Of a DNA stretch of 64,000 bases, positions 17,316 through 26,760 are shown in pieces. Within the stretch, counting starts at the first letter, position 1, and each line of letters starts with the position of its first letter. Origin of the DNA: Parabacteroides timonensis (lineage in GTDB: Bacteria > Bacteroidota > Bacteroidia > Bacteroidales > Tannerellaceae). Below the pieces are notes generated by a model. It was not told the origin of the DNA, ran no database searches, and was given only the letters and a program-made list of their open reading frames with translations. The DNA is taken from contig NZ_LT669941.1 in assembly GCF_900128505.1 (NCBI RefSeq), positions 1,351,526 through 1,415,525 on the forward strand, in the 5' to 3' direction. The position numbers and the translations under genes were made by a program.

Positions 17316-18048
17316 GATCTTTACCTCCTTCGAAATAACGATTATAAATATGTTCGAGCGCATGTTCTTCTTTTTGCAACTCGGCCAGCCTAATATCAGC
17401 CAGTAGTTTACCACCGCTAAATAACCCGACCCGGTTACAAACCTGCTGAACCTGATCCAGATGATGGGAAGAGAATAAGACCGTCAAACCGTCCTCATGG
17501 CTCAACTGATGAATTAAATCCATAAATTCGCGTACACCGGACGGATCTATCCCCGATGTCGGTTCATCCAGAATAATTACTTCCGGCTCTTTTATCAATA
17601 CATCGGCCAGTCCCAGACGCTGACGCATACCCCGGGAATATTTCCCGGCTTTCTTCTTTCCTTCATTAGTCAAGCCTACCCTGTCTAGTAGCTGTTCCGC
17701 TTTCTGTATCGCTTCGCTTTTAGGAATACCATTCAACTGAGCCGTGTAAACCAGGTTCTCTATTCCGGTCATATCATCATAAAAACCTACGTCTTCGGGT
17801 AAATAGCCAACTTTCCTTTTCACCTCTATCGGGTGGGTAGTCGAATCTATACCACAGACCTTTACTGACCCGGAAGTAGGTTCGGTCAGTCCGAGCATCA
17901 TTAGGATAGTTGTTGATTTACCCGCACCATTAGGGCCAAGCAAACCAAATATATCACCTTTCTCAACAGTGAGATTCAAATCGTTCACTGCTGTAAAACC
18001 TCCGTACTTCTTTGTCAAGCCGGTTAGTTCGATAACATGCTGGCACAT
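17308..18048 (-). CDS. ABC transporter ATP-binding protein
   Basis: 246 aa. Walker A GLLGPNGAGKSTT, signature YSRGMRQRLGLA, Walker B VIILDEPTSGID and an H-loop at SSHHLDQ are all present, as in CcmA/NatA-type exporters. It works with the downstream ABC-2 permease. The NEW3-domain gene lies 3 bases upstream, so the three form one operon. Confidence 0.95.
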   Translation of the reverse strand: MCQHVIELTGLTKKYGGFTAVNDLNLTVEKGDIFGLLGPNGAGKSTTILMMLGLTEPTSGSVKVCGIDSTTHPIEVKRKVGYLPEDVGFYDDMTGIENLVYTAQLNGIPKSEAIQKAEQLLDRVGLTNEGKKKAGKYSRGMRQRLGLADVLIKEPEVIILDEPTSGIDPSGVREFMDLIHQLSHEDGLTVLFSSHHLDQVQQVCNRVGLFSGGKLLADIRLAELQKEEHALEHIYNRYFEGGKDHE

Positions 18049-18051
18049 GGC

Positions 18052-19206
18052 TTACCTCCTTCCGTATTTGCGGAACAGATAATACACACCACCTAATACT
18101 ACCACTATAATAAATACGCCGACCCATCCCCAGACCATCGGGGTCTTTACGGAGATACGGAAATCTGCAGTAGCATTAACTTCCGGCGTCTTTGCTTCCA
18201 TTTTTGTAACATAATCGCCCGGAAGCGCCTTTTTGGAAGCCTTTACGATAGCCACCACATTTGTACTCTGCCCTGCCCCCAGTTTTACGACCTTGGCAGG
18301 ATCGAAAGAGACTTCCCAGTCTACCGGTTTACTTGCTGAAAATGTTACATCTTTCAACTCACCGGAACCGTTATTCTTTACTACCAGATCTATCCGCTTG
18401 GTATCGCCAGCCGTTATATCCGAACTAAGCAATCCCCTCGGTGTCGTCAATTCCATTTCATAGGAACCGGTGATGACTACTTCCAGTTCCAGATCAGCAG
18501 AAGTAGAACCAGTCGATGCATGAACGGGGATTTTATAAGTTCCTGCTGCTACATTTGCCGGCGGATTGACATCGATCGTTATATTTTGAGTCGCGTTCGG
18601 TTCTACCTGTGCAGATGTCGCCTGCTTATAATTAGGCTTAAACACCACATTCCAACCTCTTTCCACTTCAGCCGTCAGGGCATAAAGTTGTTGTTCCGCA
18701 GTACGATTCTTGATCGTTGCATTAAAGGTAAAAGTAGATTTGGAATTACCTTCCATATTTGGCTGGGTAGTTGTGAAGTCTGTCTGATAAGTTCCCTGCT
18801 TGGAAACGGTAATAGTAAGCGGAAGTTTTGCCATGCCATCAGCCGAAACCGTAAAATTATAAGTTCCCTTATTCACTTTCACCGGCACTTCCACCTTCAG
18901 GGAAAAATTCTTCTTCTCATCCGGAAGGACCGAAAGCTGGCTGATCGAATATCCCCCGGACTTTACTTCATAACTCCATCCCCGAGGCATTCCCTCGACA
19001 GAGATAGTTGCATTTTTCACTTCGTCACTTTTGTTAATGACGTCAATACTGTAATCGATCGACTCCCCCGGCGGAACCGCTATCTTTGTGTAGGGAGTGT
19101 ACAACATCACGCTCTTTTCAGAATCATCAGCGTGGACTTTACTACAAGGGATTATCCCCAATAACAGTACAAATAATAGGTTTAAACAGTTAATTTGCAT
19201 TTTCAT
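18052..19206 (-). CDS. NEW3-domain membrane-anchored extracytoplasmic protein
   Basis: 384 aa. A signal peptide (hydrophobic LLFVLLLGIIPCSKVHA) is followed by three Ig-like repeats. Two have the NEW3 pattern (GYAS-free PRGWSYEVKSGG..., KPVDWEVSFDPAKVVKLGAG). A C-terminal membrane helix (VWGWVGVFIIVVVLGGVYYLF) and basic tail follow. Proteins of this type are often encoded with ABC-2 exporters, and this one likely sits in the envelope with the transporter. The cargo is unknown. Confidence 0.82.
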   Translation of the reverse strand: MKMQINCLNLLFVLLLGIIPCSKVHADDSEKSVMLYTPYTKIAVPPGESIDYSIDVINKSDEVKNATISVEGMPRGWSYEVKSGGYSISQLSVLPDEKKNFSLKVEVPVKVNKGTYNFTVSADGMAKLPLTITVSKQGTYQTDFTTTQPNMEGNSKSTFTFNATIKNRTAEQQLYALTAEVERGWNVVFKPNYKQATSAQVEPNATQNITIDVNPPANVAAGTYKIPVHASTGSTSADLELEVVITGSYEMELTTPRGLLSSDITAGDTKRIDLVVKNNGSGELKDVTFSASKPVDWEVSFDPAKVVKLGAGQSTNVVAIVKASKKALPGDYVTKMEAKTPEVNATADFRISVKTPMVWGWVGVFIIVVVLGGVYYLFRKYGRR

Positions 19207-19528
19207 AATGATTTTTATAGAGTATACAAAAATGATTACTTATTAGCCGGAGGCAAATATATAGACAGAGAGTATTAGATACTTTTAAAAGAATTAAAAA
19301 AAAACTATCGTACAAGCATTTCCTTTCCTAATCCGTTAAAGCTCTGTTATGGATGCGATAACAAACGAACCTTTCCTATACATTATATATAGACAACCCT
19401 AAAAGAAGCCATTTGTATGCTAAACAGACCGAATTATTCTGCAAATGTAACATTGAAATAAAATATTTTTGTGTAAGTTTGCGAGCGCTAAGAAAGACAT
19501 TTTATACAGAAATTTAAATACAAGAGTT
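19207..19528. other. Intergenic region with divergent promoters
   Basis: 322 bases without a gene between the NEW3/ABC operon (minus) and pgk (plus). A minus-strand TATATTTG (19,254-19,261) serves the operon and a plus-strand TAAGTTTGC (19,474-19,482) serves pgk. The middle is AT-rich with no other structure I can support. Confidence 0.6.
19453..19482 (+). promoter_or_regulatory. Promoter of pgk
   Basis: TTG at 19,453 (-33) and TAAGTTTGC at 19,474-19,482 (-7), spaced as in strong Bacteroidetes promoters. The leader of about 40 bases ends at the ATG at 19,529. Confidence 0.7.
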
Positions 19529-20800
19529 ATGCAATCAATTGACAATTTCAATTTTGCCGGCAAAAAGGCATTTGTAAGAGTTGACTTCAACGTTCCATTG
19601 GACGAAAACTTCAACATCACAGACGACACCCGTATTCGTGCCGCTCTTCCTACTCTTAAGAAGATCCTGGCAGACGGTGGCAGTGTAATCATAGGTTCTC
19701 ACCTGGGTCGTCCGAAAGGCGTTACTGATAAATTTTCACTGAAACATATTTTGGGTCGTGTATCTGAATTACTGGGCGTAGAAGTTCAGTTTGCTAACGA
19801 CTGTATTGGTGAAGAAGCTGGTGCTAAAGCTGCTGCTCTGCAACCGGGCGAAGCTTTATTGCTGGAAAACCTTCGTTTCTATGCAGAAGAAGAAGGTAAA
19901 CCCAGAGGTTTGGCTGAAGATGCAACAGACGACGAAAAGAAAGCTGCTAAAAAAGCAGTAAAAGAAAGCCAGAAAGAATTCACTAAGAGATTGGCTTCTT
20001 ATGCAGACTGCTATGTAAACGATGCATTCGGTACTGCTCACCGTGCTCACGCTTCTACGGCGCTGATCGCTGATTACTTCGATGCTGACCACAAAATGTT
20101 CGGTTACCTGATGGAAAAAGAAGTAAAAGCTGTAGAAAAAGTAATGAACGACATCGCTCGTCCGTTTACCGCTATCATGGGTGGTTCTAAAGTTTCTTCT
20201 AAAATCGAAATCATCGAAAACCTGCTGAACAAAGTAGATAACCTGATCGTAACAGGTGGTATGACTTATACTTTCACTAAGGCTATGGGCGGCAAGATCG
20301 GTAACTCTATCTGCGAAGATGACAAACTGGATCTGGCTCTCGACCTGATGAAGAAAGCAAAAGAAAAAGGTGTAAACCTGGTATTGGCTGTCGACGCTAA
20401 GATCGCTGATGCTTTCAGCAACGACGCAAATACTAAATTTGCTAACGTTAACGAAATTCCTGACGGATGGGAAGGTCTTGACATCGGTCCTAAGACTATC
20501 GAAATCTACGCTGACGTTATCAAGAAATCTAAGACTATCCTTTGGAACGGTCCTACAGGCGTATTCGAATTCGAAAACTTCACTGACGGTTCTCGTGCAG
20601 TAGGTAACGCTATCGTTGAAGCTACTAAGAACGGTGCATTCTCTCTTGTTGGTGGTGGCGACTCTGTTGCTTGCGTTAACAAGTTCGGTATTGCAAGCGA
20701 AGTATCTTATGTATCTACAGGTGGTGGTGCTTTGCTGGAAGCTATCGAAGGCAAAGTTCTGCCGGGTATCGCAGCTGTTAAAGGCGAACCGTACAAATAA
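19529..20800 (+). CDS. pgk: Phosphoglycerate kinase
   Basis: 423 aa from the ATG at 19,529 (MQSIDNFNFAGKKAFVRVDF). RVDFNVPL, GSHLGRPKG, the DAFGTAHRAHAS motif, GGSKVSSK and the nucleotide loop GGGDSVACVNKFG are present. It makes ATP from 1,3-bisphosphoglycerate in glycolysis. Codon use is strongly biased, as in highly expressed genes. The longer frame from 19,469 includes the promoter and is rejected. Confidence 0.98.
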   Translation: MQSIDNFNFAGKKAFVRVDFNVPLDENFNITDDTRIRAALPTLKKILADGGSVIIGSHLGRPKGVTDKFSLKHILGRVSELLGVEVQFANDCIGEEAGAKAAALQPGEALLLENLRFYAEEEGKPRGLAEDATDDEKKAAKKAVKESQKEFTKRLASYADCYVNDAFGTAHRAHASTALIADYFDADHKMFGYLMEKEVKAVEKVMNDIARPFTAIMGGSKVSSKIEIIENLLNKVDNLIVTGGMTYTFTKAMGGKIGNSICEDDKLDLALDLMKKAKEKGVNLVLAVDAKIADAFSNDANTKFANVNEIPDGWEGLDIGPKTIEIYADVIKKSKTILWNGPTGVFEFENFTDGSRAVGNAIVEATKNGAFSLVGGGDSVACVNKFGIASEVSYVSTGGGALLEAIEGKVLPGIAAVKGEPYK

Positions 20801-20836
20801 TTTCAGATATTGTTTATAATATCCTAATTAAATATA

Positions 20837-20875
20837 AAACCCCGGTGAAGTGATTTCACCGGGGTTTCTTGTTTT
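20837..20875 (+). terminator. Intrinsic terminator of pgk
   Basis: ACCCCGGTGAA pairs with TTCACCGGGGT, followed by TTCTTGTTTT. Confidence 0.85.
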
Positions 20876-20944
20876 ATAATCACTGCCTCATAATATCCCA
20901 TCTGGGATGTATTACGGATGAATAACGTAACCATATATGCCTCC

Positions 20945-20973
20945 TTGCAATATTGAATTAATTCATATCTTTG
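20945..20973 (+). promoter_or_regulatory. Promoter of the riboswitch-nrdDG transcript
   Basis: TTGC at 20,945 and TATCTTTG at 20,966-20,973, immediately before the cobalamin aptamer. Confidence 0.65.
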
Positions 20974-20980
20974 TTATCGA

Positions 20981-21161
20981 CAATGGTTTCCGAATCACAT
21001 TTCAGTGAGAAAGATTAAAAGGGAATCCTGTGAAAATCAGGAACTATCCCCGTAGCTGTAAGTTTTGCTCCTGCAAAGGAGAAATGTAGTAACTGTCATA
21101 TACCACTGGTCTCAAGGCCGGGAAGGTGTTACTACTGAAACAAGTCAGAAGACCTGCCATT
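20981..21161 (+). promoter_or_regulatory. Cobalamin (AdoCbl-class) riboswitch upstream of nrdDG
   Basis: The conserved cobalamin aptamer blocks appear in order: GGGAATCCTGTGAAAATCAGG (21,021-21,041), CTATCCCCGTAGCTGTAA (the B12-box region, about 21,044-21,061), CCACTGG then GGCCGGGAAGG (about 21,103-21,126) and AGTCAGAAGACCTGCC (21,143-21,158). P1 can form between AATGG (20,982-20,986) and CCATT (21,157-21,161). The platform to the ATG at 21,298 contains a hairpin CCAGCGCTTT/AAAAGCAGTGG that could carry the kissing-loop partner. In known cases the ligand represses the downstream gene. Confidence 0.93.
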
Positions 21162-21297
21162 TCAATCAGACAGAATCCAGCGCTTTCGGGTGAAAAGCAG
21201 TGGTATGAATCCTTATAAGATCCATTTATCACTTTATCTCCGGGAATCATTGCGGAACTGCATGAACAGAAGTATTGTTTAATCTTAAATAAAAAGT

Positions 21298-23391
21298 ATG
21301 ATCAGCACGGAGATTTTTATTGTCAAGAGAGATGGTAAAAAAGAAGTATTCTCACTTGACAAAATCAAGAATGCGATAGCTAAAGCATTTTTGTCGGTAG
21401 GAAGTTTTGCTACCCAGGAAGTAATAACCAATATCCTCAGCCGCATCAGTGTCAGCGAAGGGACAAGTGTGGAAGATATTCAGAACCAGGTGGAAGTTGC
21501 CTTGATGGCAGAGCATTATTATGCGGTAGCTAAGTCATATATGCTATACCGGCAGAAACATCTGGAAGATCGGGAAGTAAGGGATAAACTACGCTTTCTA
21601 TTGGATTATTGCGATGCATCCAATCCGGCTACCGGAAGTAAATATGATGCTAATGCCAATGTGGAGAATAAAAATATCGCGACCCTGATAGGTGAATTAC
21701 CGAAATCAAACTTTATCCGCCTGAACCGCCGGCTGCTAACAGACCGGCTAAAAGATATGTACGGCAAAGAAGTATCGGACCGTTATCTGGAACTGTTGAA
21801 TCACCATTTCATTTATAAGAATGATGAAACAAACCTTGCCAACTATTGTGCCAGTATAACAATGTATCCCTGGCTGATAAGCGGTACAGCTTCTGTCGGA
21901 GGTAACTCTACCGCCCCAACCAACCTGAAATCTTTCTGTGGCGGTTTCATCAATATGGTATTCATCGTTTCAAGTATGTTGAGCGGTGCGTGTGCGACTC
22001 CCGAGTTTCTGATGTATATGAATTATTTTGTCGGATTGGAATATGGAAAGGATTATTACCGACATGCCGACGATGTGGTAGACTTGTCCAGTAAGCAACG
22101 AACGATAGACAAAATGATTACAGACTGTTTCGAACAAATAGTCTATTCCATCAACCAGCCTACCGGAGCCAGAAACTTCCAGGCTGTCTTTTGGAACATC
22201 GCCTATTATGACAAGTATTATTTCAACAGCCTTTTCGAGAATTTTGTATTCCCTGACGGCAGCAAACCCGATTGGGATTCGTTAAACTGGCTGCAAAAGC
22301 GGTTCATGAAATGGTTCAACAAAGAACGTACCCGTAATATTCTGACTTTTCCTGTTGAAACAATGGCACTCCTGTCAAAAGACGGAGATGTACTCGATAA
22401 GGAATACGGTGATTTTACAGCCGAGATGTATGCCGAAGGACATTCTTTCTTTACCTACATGAGCGATAATGCCGATTCGTTAAGTAGTTGCTGCCGTTTG
22501 CGCAACGAAATACAGGACAACGGTTTCAGTTATACACTGGGAGCCGGAGGTGTATCTACCGGTTCTAAAAGTGTATTGACAATCAACCTGAACCGTTGTA
22601 TCCAGCATGCCGTGAAGTCCGGTATACTTTATCCGTTCTTCCTGGAAGAAGTGATCGACCTGGTGCATAAAGTCCAGTTGGCCTACAATGAGAACCTGAA
22701 ACAATTACAGGCCAAAGGTATGTTGCCTCTGTTCGATGCCGGTTATATCAATATGAATCGCCAGTATCTTACAATCGGGGTGAACGGATTGGTTGAAGCC
22801 GCCCAGTTTATGGGAATCGAAATCAACGACAATCCCAAATATGAAGCATTTGTACAGGAAATACTCGGCATGGTAGAGAAGTACAACAAAAAGTACCGTA
22901 GTAAGGAAGTATTGTTCAACTGCGAAATGATCCCTGCTGAAAATGTAGGAGTAAAACATGCCAAATGGGATAAAGAAGCAGGTTATCAGACATTCCGCGA
23001 TTGCTATAACAGCTATTTCTATATCGTGGAAGATACGACACTCAACGTTGTCGACAAATTCCGCATCCACGGCCGACGTTATATCGAACATCTGACCGGT
23101 GGCTCGGCACTCCACATGAACCTGGAAGAGCATCTGAGCAAAGAACAATACCGTCAGTTACTGCGTGTCTCAGCTATAGAGGGGTGTAATTATTTTACAT
23201 TCAACATACCTAATACCGTTTGTAACGATTGTAACCATATCGACAAACGCTATTTAAAAGAATGTCCCAAATGCCACAGTCAAAATGTGGATTATCTGAC
23301 CCGCGTTATCGGTTATATGAAACGTATCAGCAATTTCTCACAACCTCGGCAGAAGGAAGCTCATATCAGACATTATGCTACGTTACACTGA
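21298..23391 (+). CDS. nrdD: Anaerobic (class III) ribonucleoside-triphosphate reductase
   Basis: 697 aa. An N-terminal ATP-cone allosteric domain (about 1-95) is followed by the ten-stranded barrel, a zinc site C642-x2-C645...C656-x2-C659, and the glycyl-radical site G672 in RVIGYMKR. It reduces NTPs to dNTPs under strict anaerobiosis and does not itself use B12. A cobalamin riboswitch lies in its leader. It overlaps nrdG by 17 bases. Confidence 0.96.
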   Translation: MISTEIFIVKRDGKKEVFSLDKIKNAIAKAFLSVGSFATQEVITNILSRISVSEGTSVEDIQNQVEVALMAEHYYAVAKSYMLYRQKHLEDREVRDKLRFLLDYCDASNPATGSKYDANANVENKNIATLIGELPKSNFIRLNRRLLTDRLKDMYGKEVSDRYLELLNHHFIYKNDETNLANYCASITMYPWLISGTASVGGNSTAPTNLKSFCGGFINMVFIVSSMLSGACATPEFLMYMNYFVGLEYGKDYYRHADDVVDLSSKQRTIDKMITDCFEQIVYSINQPTGARNFQAVFWNIAYYDKYYFNSLFENFVFPDGSKPDWDSLNWLQKRFMKWFNKERTRNILTFPVETMALLSKDGDVLDKEYGDFTAEMYAEGHSFFTYMSDNADSLSSCCRLRNEIQDNGFSYTLGAGGVSTGSKSVLTINLNRCIQHAVKSGILYPFFLEEVIDLVHKVQLAYNENLKQLQAKGMLPLFDAGYINMNRQYLTIGVNGLVEAAQFMGIEINDNPKYEAFVQEILGMVEKYNKKYRSKEVLFNCEMIPAENVGVKHAKWDKEAGYQTFRDCYNSYFYIVEDTTLNVVDKFRIHGRRYIEHLTGGSALHMNLEEHLSKEQYRQLLRVSAIEGCNYFTFNIPNTVCNDCNHIDKRYLKECPKCHSQNVDYLTRVIGYMKRISNFSQPRQKEAHIRHYATLH

Positions 23392-23848
23392 TTACGATAT
23401 AGTCTTTCAGGAAGTACCGGACGAAATAACGTTGGCGATCAACATATCTAACTGTCCCAACCGGTGCAAAGGTTGCCATAGCCCCTATTTACTGAAAGAT
23501 ATCGGCGAGCCTTTGACAGAAGAAAACCTTTCCGCACTTCTCAAGAAGTACGGAAAGGCCATTACCTGTGTCTGCTTCATGGGTGGAGATGCTTCACCTG
23601 CAGATATCAAACAATTAGCGGAATATCTGCATCATCAGACTGTTACTCCGGTAAAAGTCGGATGGTATTCGGGAAAACCCGAGCTATCCCCGGCTATCGA
23701 CCTGAAATTCTTTGAATACATCAAACTAGGTCCCTATATCGAGCATTTGGGCGGATTGAAATCCCCCACAACAAACCAACGTTTCTACCGTATCGAGAAC
23801 GGGATGATGAAAGACATCACCTACCGGTTCTTTTCTACAGCGAAATGA
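23375..23848 (+). CDS. nrdG: Anaerobic ribonucleotide reductase-activating protein (radical SAM)
   Basis: 157 aa. The [4Fe-4S] motif C27-x3-C31-x2-C34 (NCPNRCKGCHSP) and the SAM-binding CFMGGDA are intact. It installs the glycyl radical on NrdD. The start inside the end of nrdD indicates coupled translation, so it is under the same riboswitch. Confidence 0.95.
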   Translation: MLRYTDYDIVFQEVPDEITLAINISNCPNRCKGCHSPYLLKDIGEPLTEENLSALLKKYGKAITCVCFMGGDASPADIKQLAEYLHHQTVTPVKVGWYSGKPELSPAIDLKFFEYIKLGPYIEHLGGLKSPTTNQRFYRIENGMMKDITYRFFSTAK

Positions 23849-23855
23849 CAGACAG

Positions 23856-24956
23856 TTAGAACCGGACCGGTTTACCGCTTTTGGCACTCTTTATGGCAGA
23901 TTCAAGAATCTCTACTACAACCAGGTTGTTCTCCAGCGAAGACAAATCGGTGGGAGCAACCTGTATTTCTTTACGAACAGCCGCTTTTAGATAATAGAAA
24001 GAATCATTATAAGGAACTTCCAATGCAGGAGGTTGTACCGTCGTCTCTTTCCGATCGGTGTAAATACGCATGGAAGTCGGTGTGTCCTGATAAATATATC
24101 CTTTAGTACCATAAATATGCATATCTTTTCGTCCTTTCGGCCAGTTCCACGATCCCATGATCTGTACGGTTGCAGAAGGATATTCCACCAGGATCGTCGC
24201 ATCATCGTCTACGTTCGGATATTTATCCGGTTTAAATTGTTTCAATACGGCATATACACTTTTCGGTTTCTCTCCATTCATCAACCAGGTAACCAAATTA
24301 GCACCATAACAACCGAAATCGATAACCGCCCCTCCACCGTTCAGCTTCGGATCAGTCAGCCAGTCAGTGAATTCTTTTCCACACCCAATCTCGATGGGCC
24401 CTTCATGCCCGTCATAAACCTCTATACGGTTAATCTTTCCGATTGCATTATCTTCCTTTATTAGACGATAAGCTTCATGATTAGTATTATACCATGTCGT
24501 TTCATAATTGGTTAGTAACAAGGTATTATTTTTACGGGCCAGTTCTGCCATCCGGTTAGCATGTTGCATATTAACAGCTAAAGGTTTCTCGACCATTACA
24601 TGAATACCACGCGGTGCACAAGCCTCTACAACAGCCAGATGATCATAAATAGAACCATAAGCTACCACCACTTCTGGCTTCGTCTTATCCAGCATCTCCC
24701 CCAGATCGGCATAAAAAAGAGAAGCATCCAGCTTCTTTCGTAACGGATTATTTTCTCTTAACCGTTCATCCGGTTCAGCAACTCCGACAACTTCAAAATC
24801 ACCTCTGTCCATACGAATAATGACTTCATGAAGATGTCCGTGCGATACCCCGGCTACCCCCAGGCGGAGCGGTTTAGAATTTTGAGCACTTAAGATAAAT
24901 GGCATGTAAACGATCGACATAAATAAAAATGTCCTGATTATCTTGTATATATTCAT
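23856..24956 (-). CDS. Exported Gfo/Idh/MocA-family oxidoreductase
   Basis: 366 aa. An N-terminal signal peptide (FLFMSIVYMPFILSAQ) precedes the Rossmann dinucleotide fold (RLGVAGVSHGHLHEVI), with the family motif MVEKPLAVN (EKP). The C-terminal beta-sheet domain follows. Such proteins oxidise or reduce sugars and related compounds with NAD(P). Export of a Gfo/Idh enzyme is common in Bacteroidetes, but how the cofactor is supplied is unclear. Substrate unknown. Confidence 0.88.
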   Translation of the reverse strand: MNIYKIIRTFLFMSIVYMPFILSAQNSKPLRLGVAGVSHGHLHEVIIRMDRGDFEVVGVAEPDERLRENNPLRKKLDASLFYADLGEMLDKTKPEVVVAYGSIYDHLAVVEACAPRGIHVMVEKPLAVNMQHANRMAELARKNNTLLLTNYETTWYNTNHEAYRLIKEDNAIGKINRIEVYDGHEGPIEIGCGKEFTDWLTDPKLNGGGAVIDFGCYGANLVTWLMNGEKPKSVYAVLKQFKPDKYPNVDDDATILVEYPSATVQIMGSWNWPKGRKDMHIYGTKGYIYQDTPTSMRIYTDRKETTVQPPALEVPYNDSFYYLKAAVRKEIQVAPTDLSSLENNLVVVEILESAIKSAKSGKPVRF

Positions 24957-24982
24957 GGCCTATATAATAGAATTGTTTGTGA

Positions 24983-25011
24983 CAAAGATATAAATATTTT
25001 TGTACCTTTGC
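24983..25011. promoter_or_regulatory. Back-to-back -7 elements for the Gfo/Idh gene and proS
   Basis: The minus strand has TATCTTTG at 24,983-24,990. The plus strand has TACCTTTGC at 25,003-25,011. The two promoters overlap, so binding at one should affect the other. Confidence 0.6.
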
Positions 25012-25056
25012 CCCTCATAAAAATAAGAATAGATAACATATATAACAATAAAAAAG

Positions 25057-26538
25057 ATGGCAAAAGAGCTGAAAGAACTGACCAAGAGAAGTGTAAACTA
25101 CTCCCAGTGGTACCAGGATCTGGTTATTAAAGCGGATTTAGCAGAGAACTCTGCTGTACGTGGCTGTATGGTTATCAAACCTTACGGATACGCTATTTGG
25201 GAAAAAATGCAACGTATCCTCGATGATATGTTCAAAGAAACAGGACACGTAAACGCTTACTTCCCGCTGTTGATCCCGAAATCATTCTTAAGCAAAGAAG
25301 CCGAACACGTAGAAGGTTTCGCCAAAGAATGTGCAGTTGTTACACATTATCGTCTGAAAACGAATCACGACGGTACAGGTGTTGTTGTCGACCCGGCAGC
25401 TAAACTGGAAGAAGAACTGATCATTCGCCCGACATCAGAAACAATCATTTGGAATACATACCGCAATTGGATCCAGTCTTATCGCGACCTGCCTATCTTA
25501 TGTAACCAGTGGGCAAACGTAATGCGTTGGGAAATGCGTACCCGTCTGTTCCTTCGTACTGCCGAATTCCTGTGGCAGGAAGGACATACCGCTCACGCAA
25601 CCCGCGAAGAAGCAGAGATCGAAGCAAAGAAGATGCAGCAAGTATATGCAAATTTTGCCGAAAACTATATGGCTATGCCGGTCGTTAAAGGCGTAAAGTC
25701 TGCCAGTGAACGTTTTGCAGGAGCTTTGGATACCTATACGATCGAAGCTATGATGCAGGACGGAAAAGCATTGCAGGCAGGAACTTCCCACTTCCTGGGA
25801 CAGAACTTCGGTAAGGCATTCGACGTTACTTTCATCGACAAAGAAGGTAAGAGCGACTACGCATGGGCAACTTCATGGGGGGTTTCTACCCGTCTGATCG
25901 GTGCGCTTATCATGTCTCACTCGGATGATAACGGTTTGGTATTGCCTCCGCACCTCGCTCCTATCCAGGTTGTAATTATTCCGATCTACCGTAACGACGA
26001 ACAGCTGGCACAGATCAGCGAAAAGGTGAGCGGTATCGTTGCCAAGCTGAAGAAGATGGGTATTTCCGTTAAGTTCGACGATGCAGATAATAAGAAACCG
26101 GGCTGGAAGTTCGCCGAATACGAACTGAAAGGTGTTCCTGTACGTCTGGCTATGGGTGGACGCGACCTGGAAAACAATACGATCGAAGTAATGCGTCGCG
26201 ATACGTTGGAAAAAGAAACCATCACTTGCGACGGTATCGAAAAATACGTACAGAACCTGTTGGAAGAAATCCAGCAGAACATCTTCCAGAAAGCACTCGA
26301 CCATCGTACAGCTTGCACGGTCACAGTCGACACTTACGAAGAATTCAAGGAAAAGATCGAAGAAGGCCTCTTCATCATGGCTCACTGGGACGGTACTCCT
26401 GAAACAGAAGAGTTGATCAAGAACGAGACGAAAGCAACTATCCGTTGTATCCCTCTGGAAGGAGACAAGACACCGGGTAAATGTATGGTTACCGGCAAAC
26501 CTTCCGCACAACGCGTATTGTTTGCACGAGCTTACTAA
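25057..26538 (+). CDS. proS: Prolyl-tRNA synthetase (short, archaeal/eukaryal-like type)
   Basis: 493 aa class II synthetase lacking the INS editing domain of the long bacterial form. Motif 2 is MRWEMRTRLFLRTAEFLWQE, with the anticodon-binding domain after about residue 300 and a C-terminal zinc-like domain ending RVLFARAY. It charges tRNA(Pro). The length and C-terminus match the ProRS type common in Bacteroidetes. Confidence 0.97.
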   Translation: MAKELKELTKRSVNYSQWYQDLVIKADLAENSAVRGCMVIKPYGYAIWEKMQRILDDMFKETGHVNAYFPLLIPKSFLSKEAEHVEGFAKECAVVTHYRLKTNHDGTGVVVDPAAKLEEELIIRPTSETIIWNTYRNWIQSYRDLPILCNQWANVMRWEMRTRLFLRTAEFLWQEGHTAHATREEAEIEAKKMQQVYANFAENYMAMPVVKGVKSASERFAGALDTYTIEAMMQDGKALQAGTSHFLGQNFGKAFDVTFIDKEGKSDYAWATSWGVSTRLIGALIMSHSDDNGLVLPPHLAPIQVVIIPIYRNDEQLAQISEKVSGIVAKLKKMGISVKFDDADNKKPGWKFAEYELKGVPVRLAMGGRDLENNTIEVMRRDTLEKETITCDGIEKYVQNLLEEIQQNIFQKALDHRTACTVTVDTYEEFKEKIEEGLFIMAHWDGTPETEELIKNETKATIRCIPLEGDKTPGKCMVTGKPSAQRVLFARAY

Positions 26539-26557
26539 GCAATAATACTAAAATATG

Positions 26558-26603
26558 AAAAGCGGTAAATAACCTTGAGAAACGAGGTGTTTATCGCTTT
26601 TTT
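26558..26603 (+). terminator. Intrinsic terminator of proS
   Basis: AAAAGCGGTAAATA pairs with TGTTTATCGCTTTT with a run of T after the stem, about 20 bases beyond the proS stop. Confidence 0.75.
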
Positions 26604-26701
26604 ATATTCACACAGAAAAGTATTCTCGTTTTCATCCCTTGTTGTATCATTTTACATAGAATAAATATCAAAATTCAAAGTCTGCTCAATATTCAAAACT
26701 C

Positions 26702-26709
26702 TAATTTTG
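26702..26709 (+). promoter_or_regulatory. -7 element of the rhamnosidase gene
   Basis: TAATTTTG, 52 bases before the start codon. Confidence 0.5.
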
Positions 26710-26760
26710 TAGAAAGATAATTATATACTTTTATTCTATCATAACTTAATACAAATACAG

